Assembly: GCF_037975245.1 (NCBI RefSeq) | Contig: NC_092577.1 | Location: 25,729,398-25,793,397, forward strand | DNA from: Apostichopus japonicus | Lineage: Eukaryota > Echinodermata > Holothuroidea > Aspidochirotida > Stichopodidae | Reading direction: 5' to 3' | Length of the DNA stretch: 64,000 nucleotides | Part shown: positions 1 through 12,223 of the stretch, one piece after another | How the letters are laid out: each line of letters opens with the position of its first letter | How positions within the stretch are numbered: position 1 is the first letter of the stretch | Notes under the pieces: model-generated | Seen by the model: the letters and a program-made list of their open reading frames with translations, nothing else | Databases searched by the model: none | Told to the model about the DNA's origin: nothing | Program-made: the position numbers and the translations under genes

Positions 1-823
1 AATTCGCTCGGGTGAAAGAAACTCATTTCAATCACTGGTGTTCTTCTAAAGAGGTTCAGGAATTTGAGGAACTGAGACAACTTATGCTGGTTTAAGAGTT
101 CAAAACTAAGTAACGAAATTAGAGTTCACCTTGATGAACGCCAAGTTGATTCTTTATCTAAAGCTGCTGTAATGGCAGACGATTATACCCTCACTCACCA
201 ATCTTTTAGAAATGTAACTAATAAGTCGCATCTTAATTATGTTAGGGCTAGTAATCCTTCCCAGACGTATGATTCTGTTAACAAACGGCAATCATACCCA
301 AGTCGCAGTAAAGACGCCTATGTCAGCTCTAACAGGGTTGACCCTGGTGTACCTATTTGTGGTTATTGACGCAGTAAAGGTCACCTAATTCCAAATTGTT
401 TCAAATTGGCTAGAAAGAGAACGGGAGAAGGAAATGTCACCAAATGCATTAGCAATTGTAGATAGATCACCCCATAAGCTTGTAACACCTGCAAGAACTG
501 ACAAAATTACTAGGCATACTAATGAAATCCAAGACGAGTTTTTACCATTTGTCTCTGAAGGTTTGGTATCTCTTAACGAGGATCTCCCGCCTTTGAAAAT
601 TAGGGTATTACGGGGCACGGGTGCTTATCAATCTCTGCTATTGGAAGGCATATTGCCACTGTCTGAACAAACATCAGCTGGCGGAGATGTATTGCTTCAG
701 GGGGTGGGGTGTATTTCTATTCCTGTGCCAGTTCATAACATCCATATTCAATCAAACATTGTATCGTGTATGGTTATGGTTAGTGTTCGACCTTATCTTC
801 TTTCAAAAGGTGTGCAGTTTCTC
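1..823 (+). mobile_element. Truncated Ty3/Gypsy-like LTR retrotransposon remnant (gag to protease)
   Basis: The only unique sequence left of the satellite. In order it reads as the end of a capsid-like gag region, a CCHC zinc knuckle and a retropepsin-type protease, which is the gag-pol order of Ty3/Gypsy-like elements. The reading frame changes near 100-112 and again near 430, and three stop codons interrupt the gag part. No LTR, reverse transcriptase, RNase H or integrase is present. The element is cut on the left by the window edge and on the right by the satellite at about 823. I infer an old, dead insertion next to, or broken by, the array. The assignment to Ty3/Gypsy rests on motif order and remembered family resemblance, without a database search. 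Confidence 0.7.
3..432 (+). pseudogene. gag remnant: capsid C-terminus plus CCHC zinc knuckle, broken
   Basis: Two overlapping frames make up this piece. From 3 to about 110 the frame contains HFNHWCSSKEV and LRQLMLV, then stops at TAA 93-95 and TAA 111-113. From about 109 the next frame carries SNEIRVHLDERQV and AAVMADDYTLTH, patterns typical of the capsid end in Gypsy-like gag proteins. A zinc knuckle of the CX2CX4HX4C type spans 358-399. Its second cysteine position is occupied by TGA (367-369), and the histidine (382-384) and last cysteine (397-399) remain. In live elements this domain binds the genomic RNA during particle assembly. With one frameshift and three stops the copy cannot make gag. 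The ATG at 172 is internal to the domain, so I do not treat it as a real start. Confidence 0.68.
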
Positions 824-826
824 GAA
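434..826 (+). pseudogene. Retropepsin-like aspartic protease fragment, catalytic Asp lost, fused to satellite
   Basis: The frame opening at 434 encodes about 130 residues before entering the satellite. Residues 33-45 (QDEFLPFVSEGLV) and 56-67 (IRVLRGTGAYQS) resemble the segment leading into the active site of Gypsy-like proteases. Downstream hydrophobic strands (SIPVPVHNIHI; VRPYLLSKGV) fit the rest of the fold. The family has Asp-Thr-Gly at the active site. Here the codon at 614-616 is GGC, so the triplet reads Gly-Thr-Gly and the enzyme should be inactive. The fragment ends at about residue 130, and the last 35 codons of the open frame (to 931) are satellite. It is in a different frame from the zinc knuckle just upstream, consistent with an indel near 430. 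The ATG at 434 is merely the first in an open stretch. Confidence 0.66.
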
Positions 827-2250
827 TTGGCGACACCGATCAATCGAATGTTTGAATGTGCGATTATTCGAATGTGCGACACCGATCAATCGAATATGCG
901 ACACACCAATCGAAGGTGCGACACGCATTGATCGAATGTTCGACACCGATCAATCGAATGTTCGACACACCCATCAATCGAATGTTCGACAAAGATCAAT
1001 CGCATTCTCGACACCCATCAACCGAATGTTCGGCAACCATAAATCGAATGTTCGACACCGATCAATCGAATGTGGGACACCGATCAATAGAATATTCGAC
1101 ACACATCAATCGAAAGTTCGATACCGATCAATCGAAAATGCGGCACACATCAATCGAATATGCGACATCTAATAATCGAATGTGCGACACCGATCAATCG
1201 AATATTCGACACCGATCAATAGAATGTTTGAATGTGCGATTAATCGAATGTTCGACACCCATCGATCGAATGTTCAACACCGATCAATCGATTGTGCGAC
1301 ACTCATCAATCGAATGTTCGGCACCTATCGATCGGAACTTCGACACCGATCAATCGAGAGTGCGACACCGATCAATCGAATGTTCGACACCCATCGATCG
1401 AATGTTCAACACCGATCAATCGAATGTGCGACACGCATAAATCGAATGTGCGGAACACATCAGTCGAATTTGCGACATCGATCAATCGAATGTGCGACAC
1501 CAATCAATCGAATATTCGTAACCGATCAATCGAATATTCGACATCGATCATTCGAATGTTCGACACCGATAAATCGAATTTTCGGCAACCATCAATCGAA
1601 TGTACGACACCGATCAATCCAATGTGCGACACCCATCAATCGAATGTTCAACACCGATCAATCGAATGTGCGAAACCCATCAATCGAATGTGCGACACCC
1701 ATCAATCGAATGTTCGGCACCTATCGATCGGCTCTTCGACACCGATCAATCGAGAGTGCGACACCGATCAATCGAATGTTCGACACCCATCGATCGAATG
1801 TTAACCACCGATCAATCGAATATGCGACACGCATAAATCGAATGTTCGACAATGATCAGTCGAAAGTTCCACACTCATCAATCGAAAATTCGACACCGAT
1901 CAATCGAATGTGCGACACCCATCGATCGAATGTGCGACACCAATCAATCGGAAGTTCTACGACGATCAATCAAATGTGCGACACCGATCAATCGAATGTT
2001 CGACCCCGATCAATCAAATGTGCGACACCCATCAATCGAATGTTCGACACCGATCAATCGAATGTGCGAAACAAATCAATCGAATGTTCGGCAACCATCA
2101 ATCGAATGTTCGACATCGATCATTCGGATGCTCGACACCCATCAATCGAATACCCGACACCCATTAATCGAATCTTCGGCACCCAGCTATCGGATGTTCG
2201 ACACCGATTAATCGAATGTGCGACACCGATCAATCGAATGTGCTTCACCG
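824..2250 (+). repeat. 22-bp satellite, divergent edge subfamily with GACACC core
   Basis: Tandem units of about 22 bp with the approximate form TGTTCGACACC + GATCAATCGAA. The second half matches the main array, but the core reads GACACC or GACACCC where the main array has GGTACC. The first unit is recognisable from about 823 (GAATTGGCGACACCGATC). Variation between units is high, with common changes TTCG/TGCG, CCGATC/CCCATC and CAATCG/CGATCG. A TTTGAATGTGCGATTA variant occurs near 845 and again near 1227. The switch to the GGTACC form happens at 2240-2265. Divergent units at an array edge are expected when unequal exchange homogenises the interior more than the flank. Open frames up to about 400 codons across this stretch are repeat artefacts. 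Confidence 0.93.
1290..1846 (+). repeat. 396-bp higher-order repeat (18 units) within the edge subfamily
   Basis: A run of diagnostic units recurs after exactly 396 bp, which is 18 x 22. The marker GCACCTATCGATCGG starts at 1321 and again at 1717. Each is followed by the same order of variants: a CGAGAGTGCG unit, then CCCATCGATCG, then a GACACGCATAAATCG unit. The copies differ at scattered positions, for example GGAACTTCG against GGCTCTTCG just after the marker, so this duplication is older than those in the interior of the array. Confidence 0.8.
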
Positions 2251-3439
2251 ATCAATCGAATGTGAGGTACCGATATATCGAATGTGCAGTACCGATCAAT
2301 CGAATATGCGATACCGATAAATCGAATGTGCGGTACCGATCAATCGAATGTGCAGTACCGATCAATCGAATGTGCGGTACCGATTCATCGAATGTGCAAT
2401 ACTGATCATTCGAATTGGCGAATCCGATCAATCAAATGTGCGGTACCGATAAATCGAATGAGCGGTACCGATCAATCGAATGTGCGGTACCGATCAATCG
2501 AATGTGCGGAACCGATTAATCGAATGTGCGGTACCGATCAATCGAATGTACGGTACAGATAAAATAAATGTACGGTACCGATCAATCGAATGTGCGGTAC
2601 CGATCAATCGAATGTGCGGTACCGATAAATCGATTGTACGGTACAGATAAAATAAATGTACGGTACCGATCAATCGAATGTGCGGTACCGATCAATCGAA
2701 TGTGAGGTACCGATGAAACGATTGTGCGATATCGATAATACGAGTGTGCGGTACCGATAAATCGAATGTGCGGTACCGATCAATGGAATGTGCGGTACCG
2801 ATCAATCGAATGTGCGATACCAATAAATCGAATGTGCGGTACCGATCAATCGAATGTGCAGTACCGATCAATCGAATGTGCGGAACCGATCAATGGAATG
2901 TGCGGTACCGATCAATCGAATGTGCTGTGCCGATTAATCGAATGTGCGGTACCGATAAATCGAATGTGCGCTCCTGATTAAATGTATGTGCGATACCAAT
3001 AAATAGAATTTGCGGTACCGATCAATCGATATTCGGTACCGATCAATCGATTGTGCAGTACCGATAAATATAATGTGCGATACCGATATATCGAATAAAC
3101 GGTGCCGATCGTACAAATGTGCGGTACGGATCATTCGAATGTGCGGTACCGAAAAATCGAATGTGCTTTGCCGATCAATAGAATGAGCGGTACCGATCAT
3201 TCGAATGTGTGGTACCAATCAATCGAATTGGCGGTTCCGATCAATCGAAAAATGTGCGGTACCGATCAAGTGAATGTGCGGTACCGATAAATCGAATGTG
3301 CGGTACCGATCAATGGAATGTGCGGTACCGATCAATCGAATATGCGATACCGATAAATCGAATGTGCGGTACCGATCAATCGAATGTGCAGCACCGATCA
3401 ATCGAATGTGCGGTATCGATCAATCGAATGTGCGTTACC

Positions 3440-6400
3440 GATAAATCGAATGTGCGGTACCGATAAATCGAATGTGCGGTACCGATAAATCGAATGTGCG
3501 GTATCGATAAATCGAATATGCGGTACCTATGAATCGAATGTGCGGTACCATTCAATCGAATGTGCAGTACCGATCATTCGAATGTGATGTACAGATAAAA
3601 TAAATGTGCGGTACCGATAAATCGAATGTGCGGTACCGATATATCGAATGTGCAGTACCGATAAATGGAATATGCGGTATCGATCAATCGAATGTGCGGT
3701 ACCGATCAATCGAATGTGTGGTATCGATCAATCGAATGTGCGGTACCGATCAATCGAATGTGCGGTACCGATAAATCGAATGTGCGGTACCCACAAATCG
3801 AATGTGCGGTACCGATTAATCGATTGTGCGATATCGATAATACGCATATGCGGTACCGATAAATCGAATGTGCGGTACCTATCAATCAAATGTGCGGTAC
3901 AGATCATTCGAATGTGCGGTACCGATAAATCGAACGTGCTGCACCGATCAATCGATATTCGGTACCCATCAATCGATTGTGCAGTACCGATAAAGCAAAT
4001 GTGCTGTACCGAGAAATGGAATGTGCGGTACCGATAAATATAATGTAAGATACCGATAGATCGATTAAACGGTACCGATCGTACAAATGTGCGGTACGGA
4101 TCATTCGAATGTAAGGTACCGATCAATCGAATGAGCGGTATCGATCAATCGCATGTGCCTTACCCATAAATCGAATGTACGGTACCGATAAATCGAATGT
4201 GCGGTACCGATCAATAGAATGTGCGGTACCAATAAATCGAATGTGCGGTACCGATCAATCGAATGTGCGGTACCGATCAATCGAATGTGCAGTACCGATC
4301 AATCGAATGTGCGGTACCGATCAATTGAATGTGCGGTACTGAGCAATCGAATGTGCGGTACTGATAAATCGAATGTGCGGTAACAATAAAAAGAATGTGC
4401 GGTACCGATAAATATAATGAGCGTTATCGATTGATGAAATAAACGGTACGGATCATTCGAATGTGCGGTACCGAAAAATCAAATGTGCGGTACCGAACAA
4501 GAGAAAGTGCGGTATCGATCAATCGAATGTGCGGTACCGATAAATGGAATGTGCGGTACCGATCAATCGAATGTGCGGTACCGATCAATCAAATGTGCGG
4601 TGCCGATCAATCGAATGTGCTGTACCGATCATACGAATGTGCGGTACCGATCAATGGAATGTGCGGTACCGGTCAGTCTTATGTACGGTACTGATAAATC
4701 GAATGTGCGATACCGATCAATCGAATGTGCGGTACGGAACCGATCAATCGAATGTGCAGAACCGATCAATCGAATGTGCAGTACCGATCAATCGAATGTG
4801 CGGTATCGATCAATCAAAAGTGCGATTTCGATCAATTGAATGTGCGGTACCGATCAATCGATTGTGCGGTACCAATAAATCGAATGTGCGGTACCGATCA
4901 ATCGAATGTGCGGTACCGATCAATCGAATGTGCGGTACCGATCATTCGAATTGGCGGTTCCGATCAATCGAATGTGCGGTACCGATAAATCGAATGTGCA
5001 GTACAGATCAATGGAATGTGCGGTACCGATCAATGGAATGTGCTGTACTGAGCAATCGAATGTGCGGTACTGATAAATCGAATGTGCGGTACCGATAAAT
5101 AGAATGTGCGGTACCGATCAATGGAATATGCGCTACCGATCAATCGATTGTGCGGCACCGATAAATCGAATGTGCGGTACCGAAATATCGAATGTGCGGT
5201 GCCGATCAGTCGAATAAGCGGTACAGATAAAATGAATAAGCGGTACCGATCAATTGAATATGCGGTACCCATAAATCGAATGTGAGGTACCGAAATATCG
5301 AATGTGCAGTACAGATCAATCGAATGTGCGGTACCGATCTATCGAATGTGCGGTACCGATAAATCGAATGTGCGATACCGAAATATCGATGGCGCGGTGC
5401 CGATCAGTCGAAAAATCGGTACAGATAAAATGAATGGCGTTTACCGATCAATCGATTCTGCGGCACCGATAAATCGAATATGCGGTACCGATCAATGCAA
5501 TGTGCGGTTTCGATCAATCGAAAGTGCGGTACCGATCAATCGAATGTGCGGTACCGATAAATGGAATGTGCGGTACCGGTCAGTCTTATGTGCGGTACCA
5601 AAAAATCGAATGTGCGGTTCCGATCAATGGAATGTGCGGTACTGATTAATGGAATTTGCGGTACCGATAAATAGGATGTTCGGTACCGATTAATCGAATG
5701 TGCGGCACAGATCAAATGAATGCGCGGTACCGATAATTCGATTGTGCGGTACCAATAAATCGAATGTGCGGTACCGATCAATCGAATGTGCGGTTCCGAT
5801 CAATCGAATGTGCAGTACCGATCATTCGAATGTGCTGTACCGAAAAATCGAATGTGCGGTACCGAACAATAGCATGTGCGGTACCGATCATTCGAATGTG
5901 CGGTACCGATCAATCGAATGTGCAATACCGATCAATCGAATGTGCGGTACCGATAAATAGAATTTTCGGTACCGATAAATCGAATGTGCGCTACCGATCA
6001 ATCGAATGTGCAGTATCGATCAATCCATTGTTTGGTACCAATAAATAGAATGTGCGGTTTCGATCATATTAATGTGCGGTACCGATCAATCACTTGTGCT
6101 GTACCAATAAATCGAATGTGCGGTACCGATCCATTGAATGTGCGGTACCGGTCAGTCTTATGTGCGGTACCGATTATTCGAATGTGCTATATCGATCATG
6201 CGAATGTGCGGTACCGATCAATGGAATGTGCGGTACCGGTCAGTCTTATGTGCGGTACCGATAAATCGAATGTGAGGTACCGATCAATGGAATGAGCGGT
6301 ACCGATAAATAGAATGTTCAGTACCGATTAATCGAATGTGCGGCACAGATCAAATGAATGTGCGGTACCGATAAATCGATTGCGCGGTACCAATAAATCG

Positions 6401-9400
6401 AATGTGCGGTACCGATCAATCGAATGTGCGGTACCGATCAATCGAATGTGCAGTACCGATCATTCGAATTTGCTGTACCGATCATTCGAATGTGCCTTAC
6501 CGATAAATCGAATGTGCGGTACCGATCAATCGAATGTGCGGTACCGAACAATAGCATGTGCGGTACCGATCATTCGAATGTGCGGTACCGATCAATCGAA
6601 TGTGCGGTACCGATAAATAGAATTTTCGGTACCGATAAATCGAATGTGCGGTACCGATCAATCGAATGTGCGGTACCGATAAATAGAATGTGCGGTATCG
6701 ATCAATCGAATGTGCGGTACCGAACAATAGCATGTGCGGTACCGATCATTCGAATGTGCGGTACCGATCAATCGAATGTGCGGTACCGATCAATCGAATG
6801 TGCGGTACCGATAAATAGAATTTTCGGTACCGATCAATCGAATGTGCGCTACCGATCAATCGAATGTGCAGTATCGATCAATCCATTGTTTGGTCCCAAT
6901 CAATCGAATGTGCGGTACAAATCAATGGATTATGCGGTACCGGTCAGTCTTATGTGCGGTACCGATAAATCGAATGTGCGGTACCGATCAATCGAATGTG
7001 CGGTACTGATCAATCGAATGTGCGGTACCGATCAATCGAATGTGCGGTATCGATCAATCGAAAGTGCGGTTTCGATCATATGAATGTGCGGTACCGATCA
7101 ATCGATTGTGCGATACCAATAAACCTAATGTGCGGTACCGATAAATGAAATGTGCGGTACCGATCACTTGAATTGGCGGTTCCAATCAATAGAGTGTGCG
7201 GTTCCGATAAATCGAATGTGCGGTACCGATCAATCGAATGTGCAGTATCGATCAATCCATTGTTTGGTACCAATAAATAGAATGTGCGGTTTCGATCATA
7301 TGAATGTGCGGTACCGATCAATCACTTGTGCTGCACCAATAAATCGAATGTGCGGTACCGATCCATTGAATGTGCGGTACCGGTCAGTCTTATGTGCGGT
7401 ACTGATTAATCGAATGTGCGGTGCCGATTATTCGAATGTGCTATATCGATCATGCGAATGTGCGGTACCGATCAATGGAATGTGCGGTACCGGTCAGTCT
7501 TATGTGCGGTACCGATAAATCGAATGTGCGGTACCGATCAATCGAATGTGCGGTACTGATCAATCGAATGTGCGGTACCGATCAATCGAATGTGCGGTAT
7601 CGATCAATCGAAAGTGCGGTTTCGATCATATGAATGTGCGGTACCGATCAATCGATTGTGCGATACCAATAAACCGAATGTGCGGTACCGATAAATGGAA
7701 TGTGCGGTACCGATCACTTGAATTGGCGGTTCCAATCAATAGAGTGTGTGGTACCGATCAATCGAATGTGCGGTACCGATCAATCGAATGTTCGGTACCG
7801 ATCAATAGATTGTGGGGTACCGATCAATGGAATATGCGGTACCGATCTATCGATTGTGCGGTACCGATAAATAGAATGTGCAGTACCGATCAATCGAATT
7901 TGCGGTACCGATCAATGGAATGTGCGGTTTCGATCAATTGAATTTGCGGTACCGATCATTCGAATGTGCGGTACAGATCAATGGGATGTGCGGTACCGGC
8001 TATGTGCGGTACCGATAAATCGAATGTGCGGTATCGATCAATCGAATGTGCGGTAATGATCAATGGAATGTGCGGTACCGATAAATAGAATGTTCGGTAC
8101 CGATCAATCGAATGTGCGGTACAGATCAAATGAATGTGCGGTACCGATCATTCGAATATGCGGTACCGATAAATCGAATGTGCGGTACCGATCAATGGAA
8201 TGTGCGGTACCGATAAATAGAATGTTCGGTACCGATCAATCGAATGTGCGGTACAGATCAAATGAATGTGCGGTACCGATCAATCGAATGTGCGGTACCG
8301 ATCAATAGAATGTGCGGTACCGATAAATAGAATTTTCGGTACCGATCAATCGAATGTGCGCTACCGATCAATCGAATGTGCAGTATCGATCAATCCATTG
8401 TTTGGTACCAATCAATCGAATGTGCGGTACAAATCAATGGATTATGCGGTACCGGTCAGTCTTATGTGCGGTACCGATAAATCGAATGTGCGGTACCGAT
8501 CAATCGAATGTGCGGTACTGATCAATCGAATGTGCGGTACCGATCAATCGAATGTGCGGTATCGATCAATCGAAAGTGCGGTTTCGATCATATGAATGTG
8601 CGGTACCGATCAATCGATTGTGTGGTACCAATAAACCGAATGTGCGGTAGCGATAAATGAAATGTGCGGTACCGATCACTTGAATTGGCGGTTCCAATCA
8701 ATAGAGTGTGCGGTTCCGATAAATCGAATGTGCGGTACCGATCAATCGAATGTGCAGTATCGATCAATCCATTGTTTGGTACCAATAAATAGAATGTGCG
8801 GTTTCGATCATATGAATGTGCGGTACCGATCAATCACTTGTGCTGCACCAATAAATCGAATATGCGGTACCGATCCATTGAATGTGCGGTACCGGTCAGT
8901 CTTATGTGCGGTACCGATTAATCGAATGTGCGGTGCCGATTATTCGAATGTGCTATATCGATCATGCGAGTGTGCGGTACCGATCAATGGAATGTGCGGT
9001 ACCGGTCAGTCTTATGTGCGGTACCGATAAATCGAATGTGAGGTACCGATCAATGGAATGAGCGGTACCGATAAATAGAATGTTCAGTACCGATTAATCG
9101 AATGTGCGGTACCGATCAATCGAATGTGCGGTATCGATCAATTGAATGTGCGGTATCGATCAATCGAATGTGCGGTACCGAACAATAGCATGTGCGGTAC
9201 CGATCATTCGAATGTGCGGTACCGATCAATCGAATGTGCGGTACCGATAAATAGAATTTTCGGTACCGATAAATCGAATGTGCGGTACCGATCAATCGAA
9301 TGTGCGGTACCGATAAATAGAATTTTCGGTACCGATAAATCGAATGTGCGGTACCGATCAATCGAATGTGCGGTACCGATCAATCGAATGTGCGGTACTG

Positions 9401-11335
9401 ATCAATCGAATGTGCGGTACCGATCAATCGAATGTGCGGTATCGATCAATCGAAAGTGCGGTTTCGATCATATGAATGTGCGGTACCGATCAATCGATTG
9501 TGCGATACCAATAAACCGAATGTGCGGTACCGATAAATGGAATGTGCGGTACCGATCACTTGAATTGGCGGTTCCAATCAATAGAGTGTGTGGTACCGAT
9601 AAATCGAATGTGCGGTACCGATCAATCGAATGTTCGGTACCGATCAATAGATTGTGGGGTACCGATCAATGGAATATGCGGTACCGATCTATCGATTGTG
9701 CGGTACCGATAAATAGAATGTGCAGTACCGATCAATCGAATTTGCGGTACCGATCAATGGAATGTGCGGTTTCGATCAATTGAATTTGCGGTACCGATCA
9801 TTCGAATGTGCGGTACAGATCAATGGGATGTGCGGTACCGGCTATGTGCGGTACCGATAAATCGAATGTGCGGTATCGATCAATCGAATGTGCGGTACCG
9901 ATAAATGGAATGTGCGGTACCGATCAATCGAATGTGCGGTACCGATCAATCGAATGTGCGGTGCCGATCAATGGAATGTGCGGTACCGGTCAGTCTTATG
10001 TGCGGTACCGATAAATCGAATGTGCGGTACCGATCAATCGAATGTGCGGTACCGATCAATGGAATGTGCGGTACCGATAAATAGAATGTTCGGTACCGAA
10101 CAATCGAATGTGCGGTACAGATCAAATGAATGTGCGGTACCGATCATTCGAATATGCGGTACCGATCAATCGAATGTGCGGTACTGATCAATGGAATGTG
10201 CGGTACCGATAAATAGAATGTTCGGTACCGATCATTCGAATGTGCGGTACAGATCAATGGGATGTGCGGTACCGGCTATGTGCGGTACCGATAAATCGAA
10301 TGTGCGGTATCGATCAATCGAATGTGCGGTACCGATAAATGGAATGTGCGGTACCGATCAATCGAATGTGCGGTACCGATCAATCGAATGTGCGGTGCCG
10401 ATTATTCGAATGTGCTGTACCGATCTTACGAATGTGCGGTACCGATCAATGGAATGTGCGGTACCGGTCAGTCTTATGTGCGGTACCGATAAATCGAATG
10501 TGCGGTACCGATCAATCGAATGTGCGGTACCGATCAATGGAATGTGCGGTACCGATAAATAGAATGTTCTTTACCGATCAATCGAATGTGCGGTACAGAT
10601 CAAATGAATGTGCGGTACCGATCATTCGAATATGCGGTACCGATCAATCGAATGTGCGGTACCGATCAATGGAATGTGCGGTACCGATAAATAGAATGTT
10701 CGGTACCGATCAATCGAATGTGCGGTACAGATCAAATGAATGTGCGGTACCCATAAATCGATTGTGCGGTACCAATAAATATAATGTGCGATCCCGATGG
10801 ATCGAATAAACTGTGCTGATCGTACAAATGTGTGGTACGGATCATTCGAATGTGCGGTGCCGAAAAATCGAATGTGCTTTACCGATCAGTAGAAAGTGAG
10901 GTACTGATCATTCGAATGTGCTTTACCGATCAGTAGAAAGTGAGGTACCGATCATTCGAATGTGCGTTCCGATCGATGGACTGTGCGGTACCGATCAATC
11001 GAATGTGCGGTACCGATTAATCGAATGTGCGGTACCGATAAATCGAATGTGCGGTACCTATCAATAGAATATGCGGTACCGATAAATAGAATGTTCGGTA
11101 ACGATCAATCGAATATGCGGTGCCGATTAATCGAATGTGCGGTACCGATCAATCGAATGTGCGGTACCGAATAATGGAATGTGCAGTACCGATCATTCGA
11201 ATTGTCGGTTCCGATCAATCGAATGTGCGGTACCGATAAATCGAATGTGCTGTACCTATCAATCGATTGTGCGGTACCAATAAATCGAATGTGCGGTACC
11301 GATCAATCGAATGTGCGGTACCGATAAATCGAATG
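3440..11335 (+). repeat. Segmental duplication within the forward array, copy 1
   Basis: The order of variant units in this segment is repeated at about 12224-17705. The offset is 8784 bp near 3.5-4.0 kb, 8916 from about 4.46 to 5.76 kb, 8190 around 6.7-7.3 kb, then 6678, 6612, 6414 and finally 6370 near 11.2 kb. The steps are 132, 726, 1512, 66, 198 and 44 bp. All are whole multiples of 22 except 1512, which equals 68 units plus one 16-bp short unit. This is the signature of unequal exchange in register. Within this copy, 6780-7525 is itself repeated at 8292-9037 (offset 1512), and 7546 to about 8030 is repeated from 9388 (offset 1842). Confidence 0.85.
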
Positions 11336-12223
11336 TGCGGTACCGATCACACGAATTGGCGGTTCCGATCAATCGAATGTGCGGTACCGATCAATCGAAT
11401 GTGCGGTACCGATCAATGGAATGTGCGGTATCGATCAATAGATTGTGTGGTACCAATAAATCAAATGTGCGGTTTCGATCAAATGAATGTGCGGTACCGG
11501 TCAGTCTTATGTGCGGTACCGATTAATCGAATGTGCGGTGCCGATTATTCGAATGTGCTGTATCGATCATACGAATGTGCGGTACCGATCAATGGAATGT
11601 GCGGTACCGGTCAGTCTAATGTGCGGTATCGATAAATCGAATGTGCGGTACCGATCAATGGAATGTGCGGTACCGATAAATAGAATGTTCAGTACCGATT
11701 AATCGAATGTGCGGCACAGATCAAATGAATGTGCGGTACCGATAAATCGATTGCGTGGTACCAATAAATCGAATGTGCGGTACCGATCAATCGAATGTGC
11801 GGTACCGATCAATCGAATGTGCGGTACCGATCAATCGAATGTGCGGTATCGATCAATCGAAAGTGCGGTTTCGATCATATGAATGTGCGGTACCGATCAA
11901 TCACTTGTGCGGTACTAATAAATCGAATGTGCGGTACCGATCAATTGAAAGTGCGGTACCAATAAATTGAATGTGCGGTACCGATCAATCGAATGTGCGG
12001 TTTCGATCAATTGAATGTACGGTACCGATCAATCGATTGTGCGGTACCACTAATCGAATGTGCGGTACCGATCAATCGAATGTGCGGTACCGATCAATGG
12101 AATATGCGGTACCGATAAATAGAATGTTCGGTACCGATCAATCGAATGTGCGGTACAGATCAATGGAATGTGCGGTACCGGTCAGTCTTATGTGCGGTAC
12201 CGATAAATCGAATGTGCGGTACC

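Noticed and set aside
172-369. A short intact gene starting at ATG 172
   Set aside because: Its similarity to gag extends upstream of the ATG and downstream of the stop, so it is an internal fragment of a broken gag.
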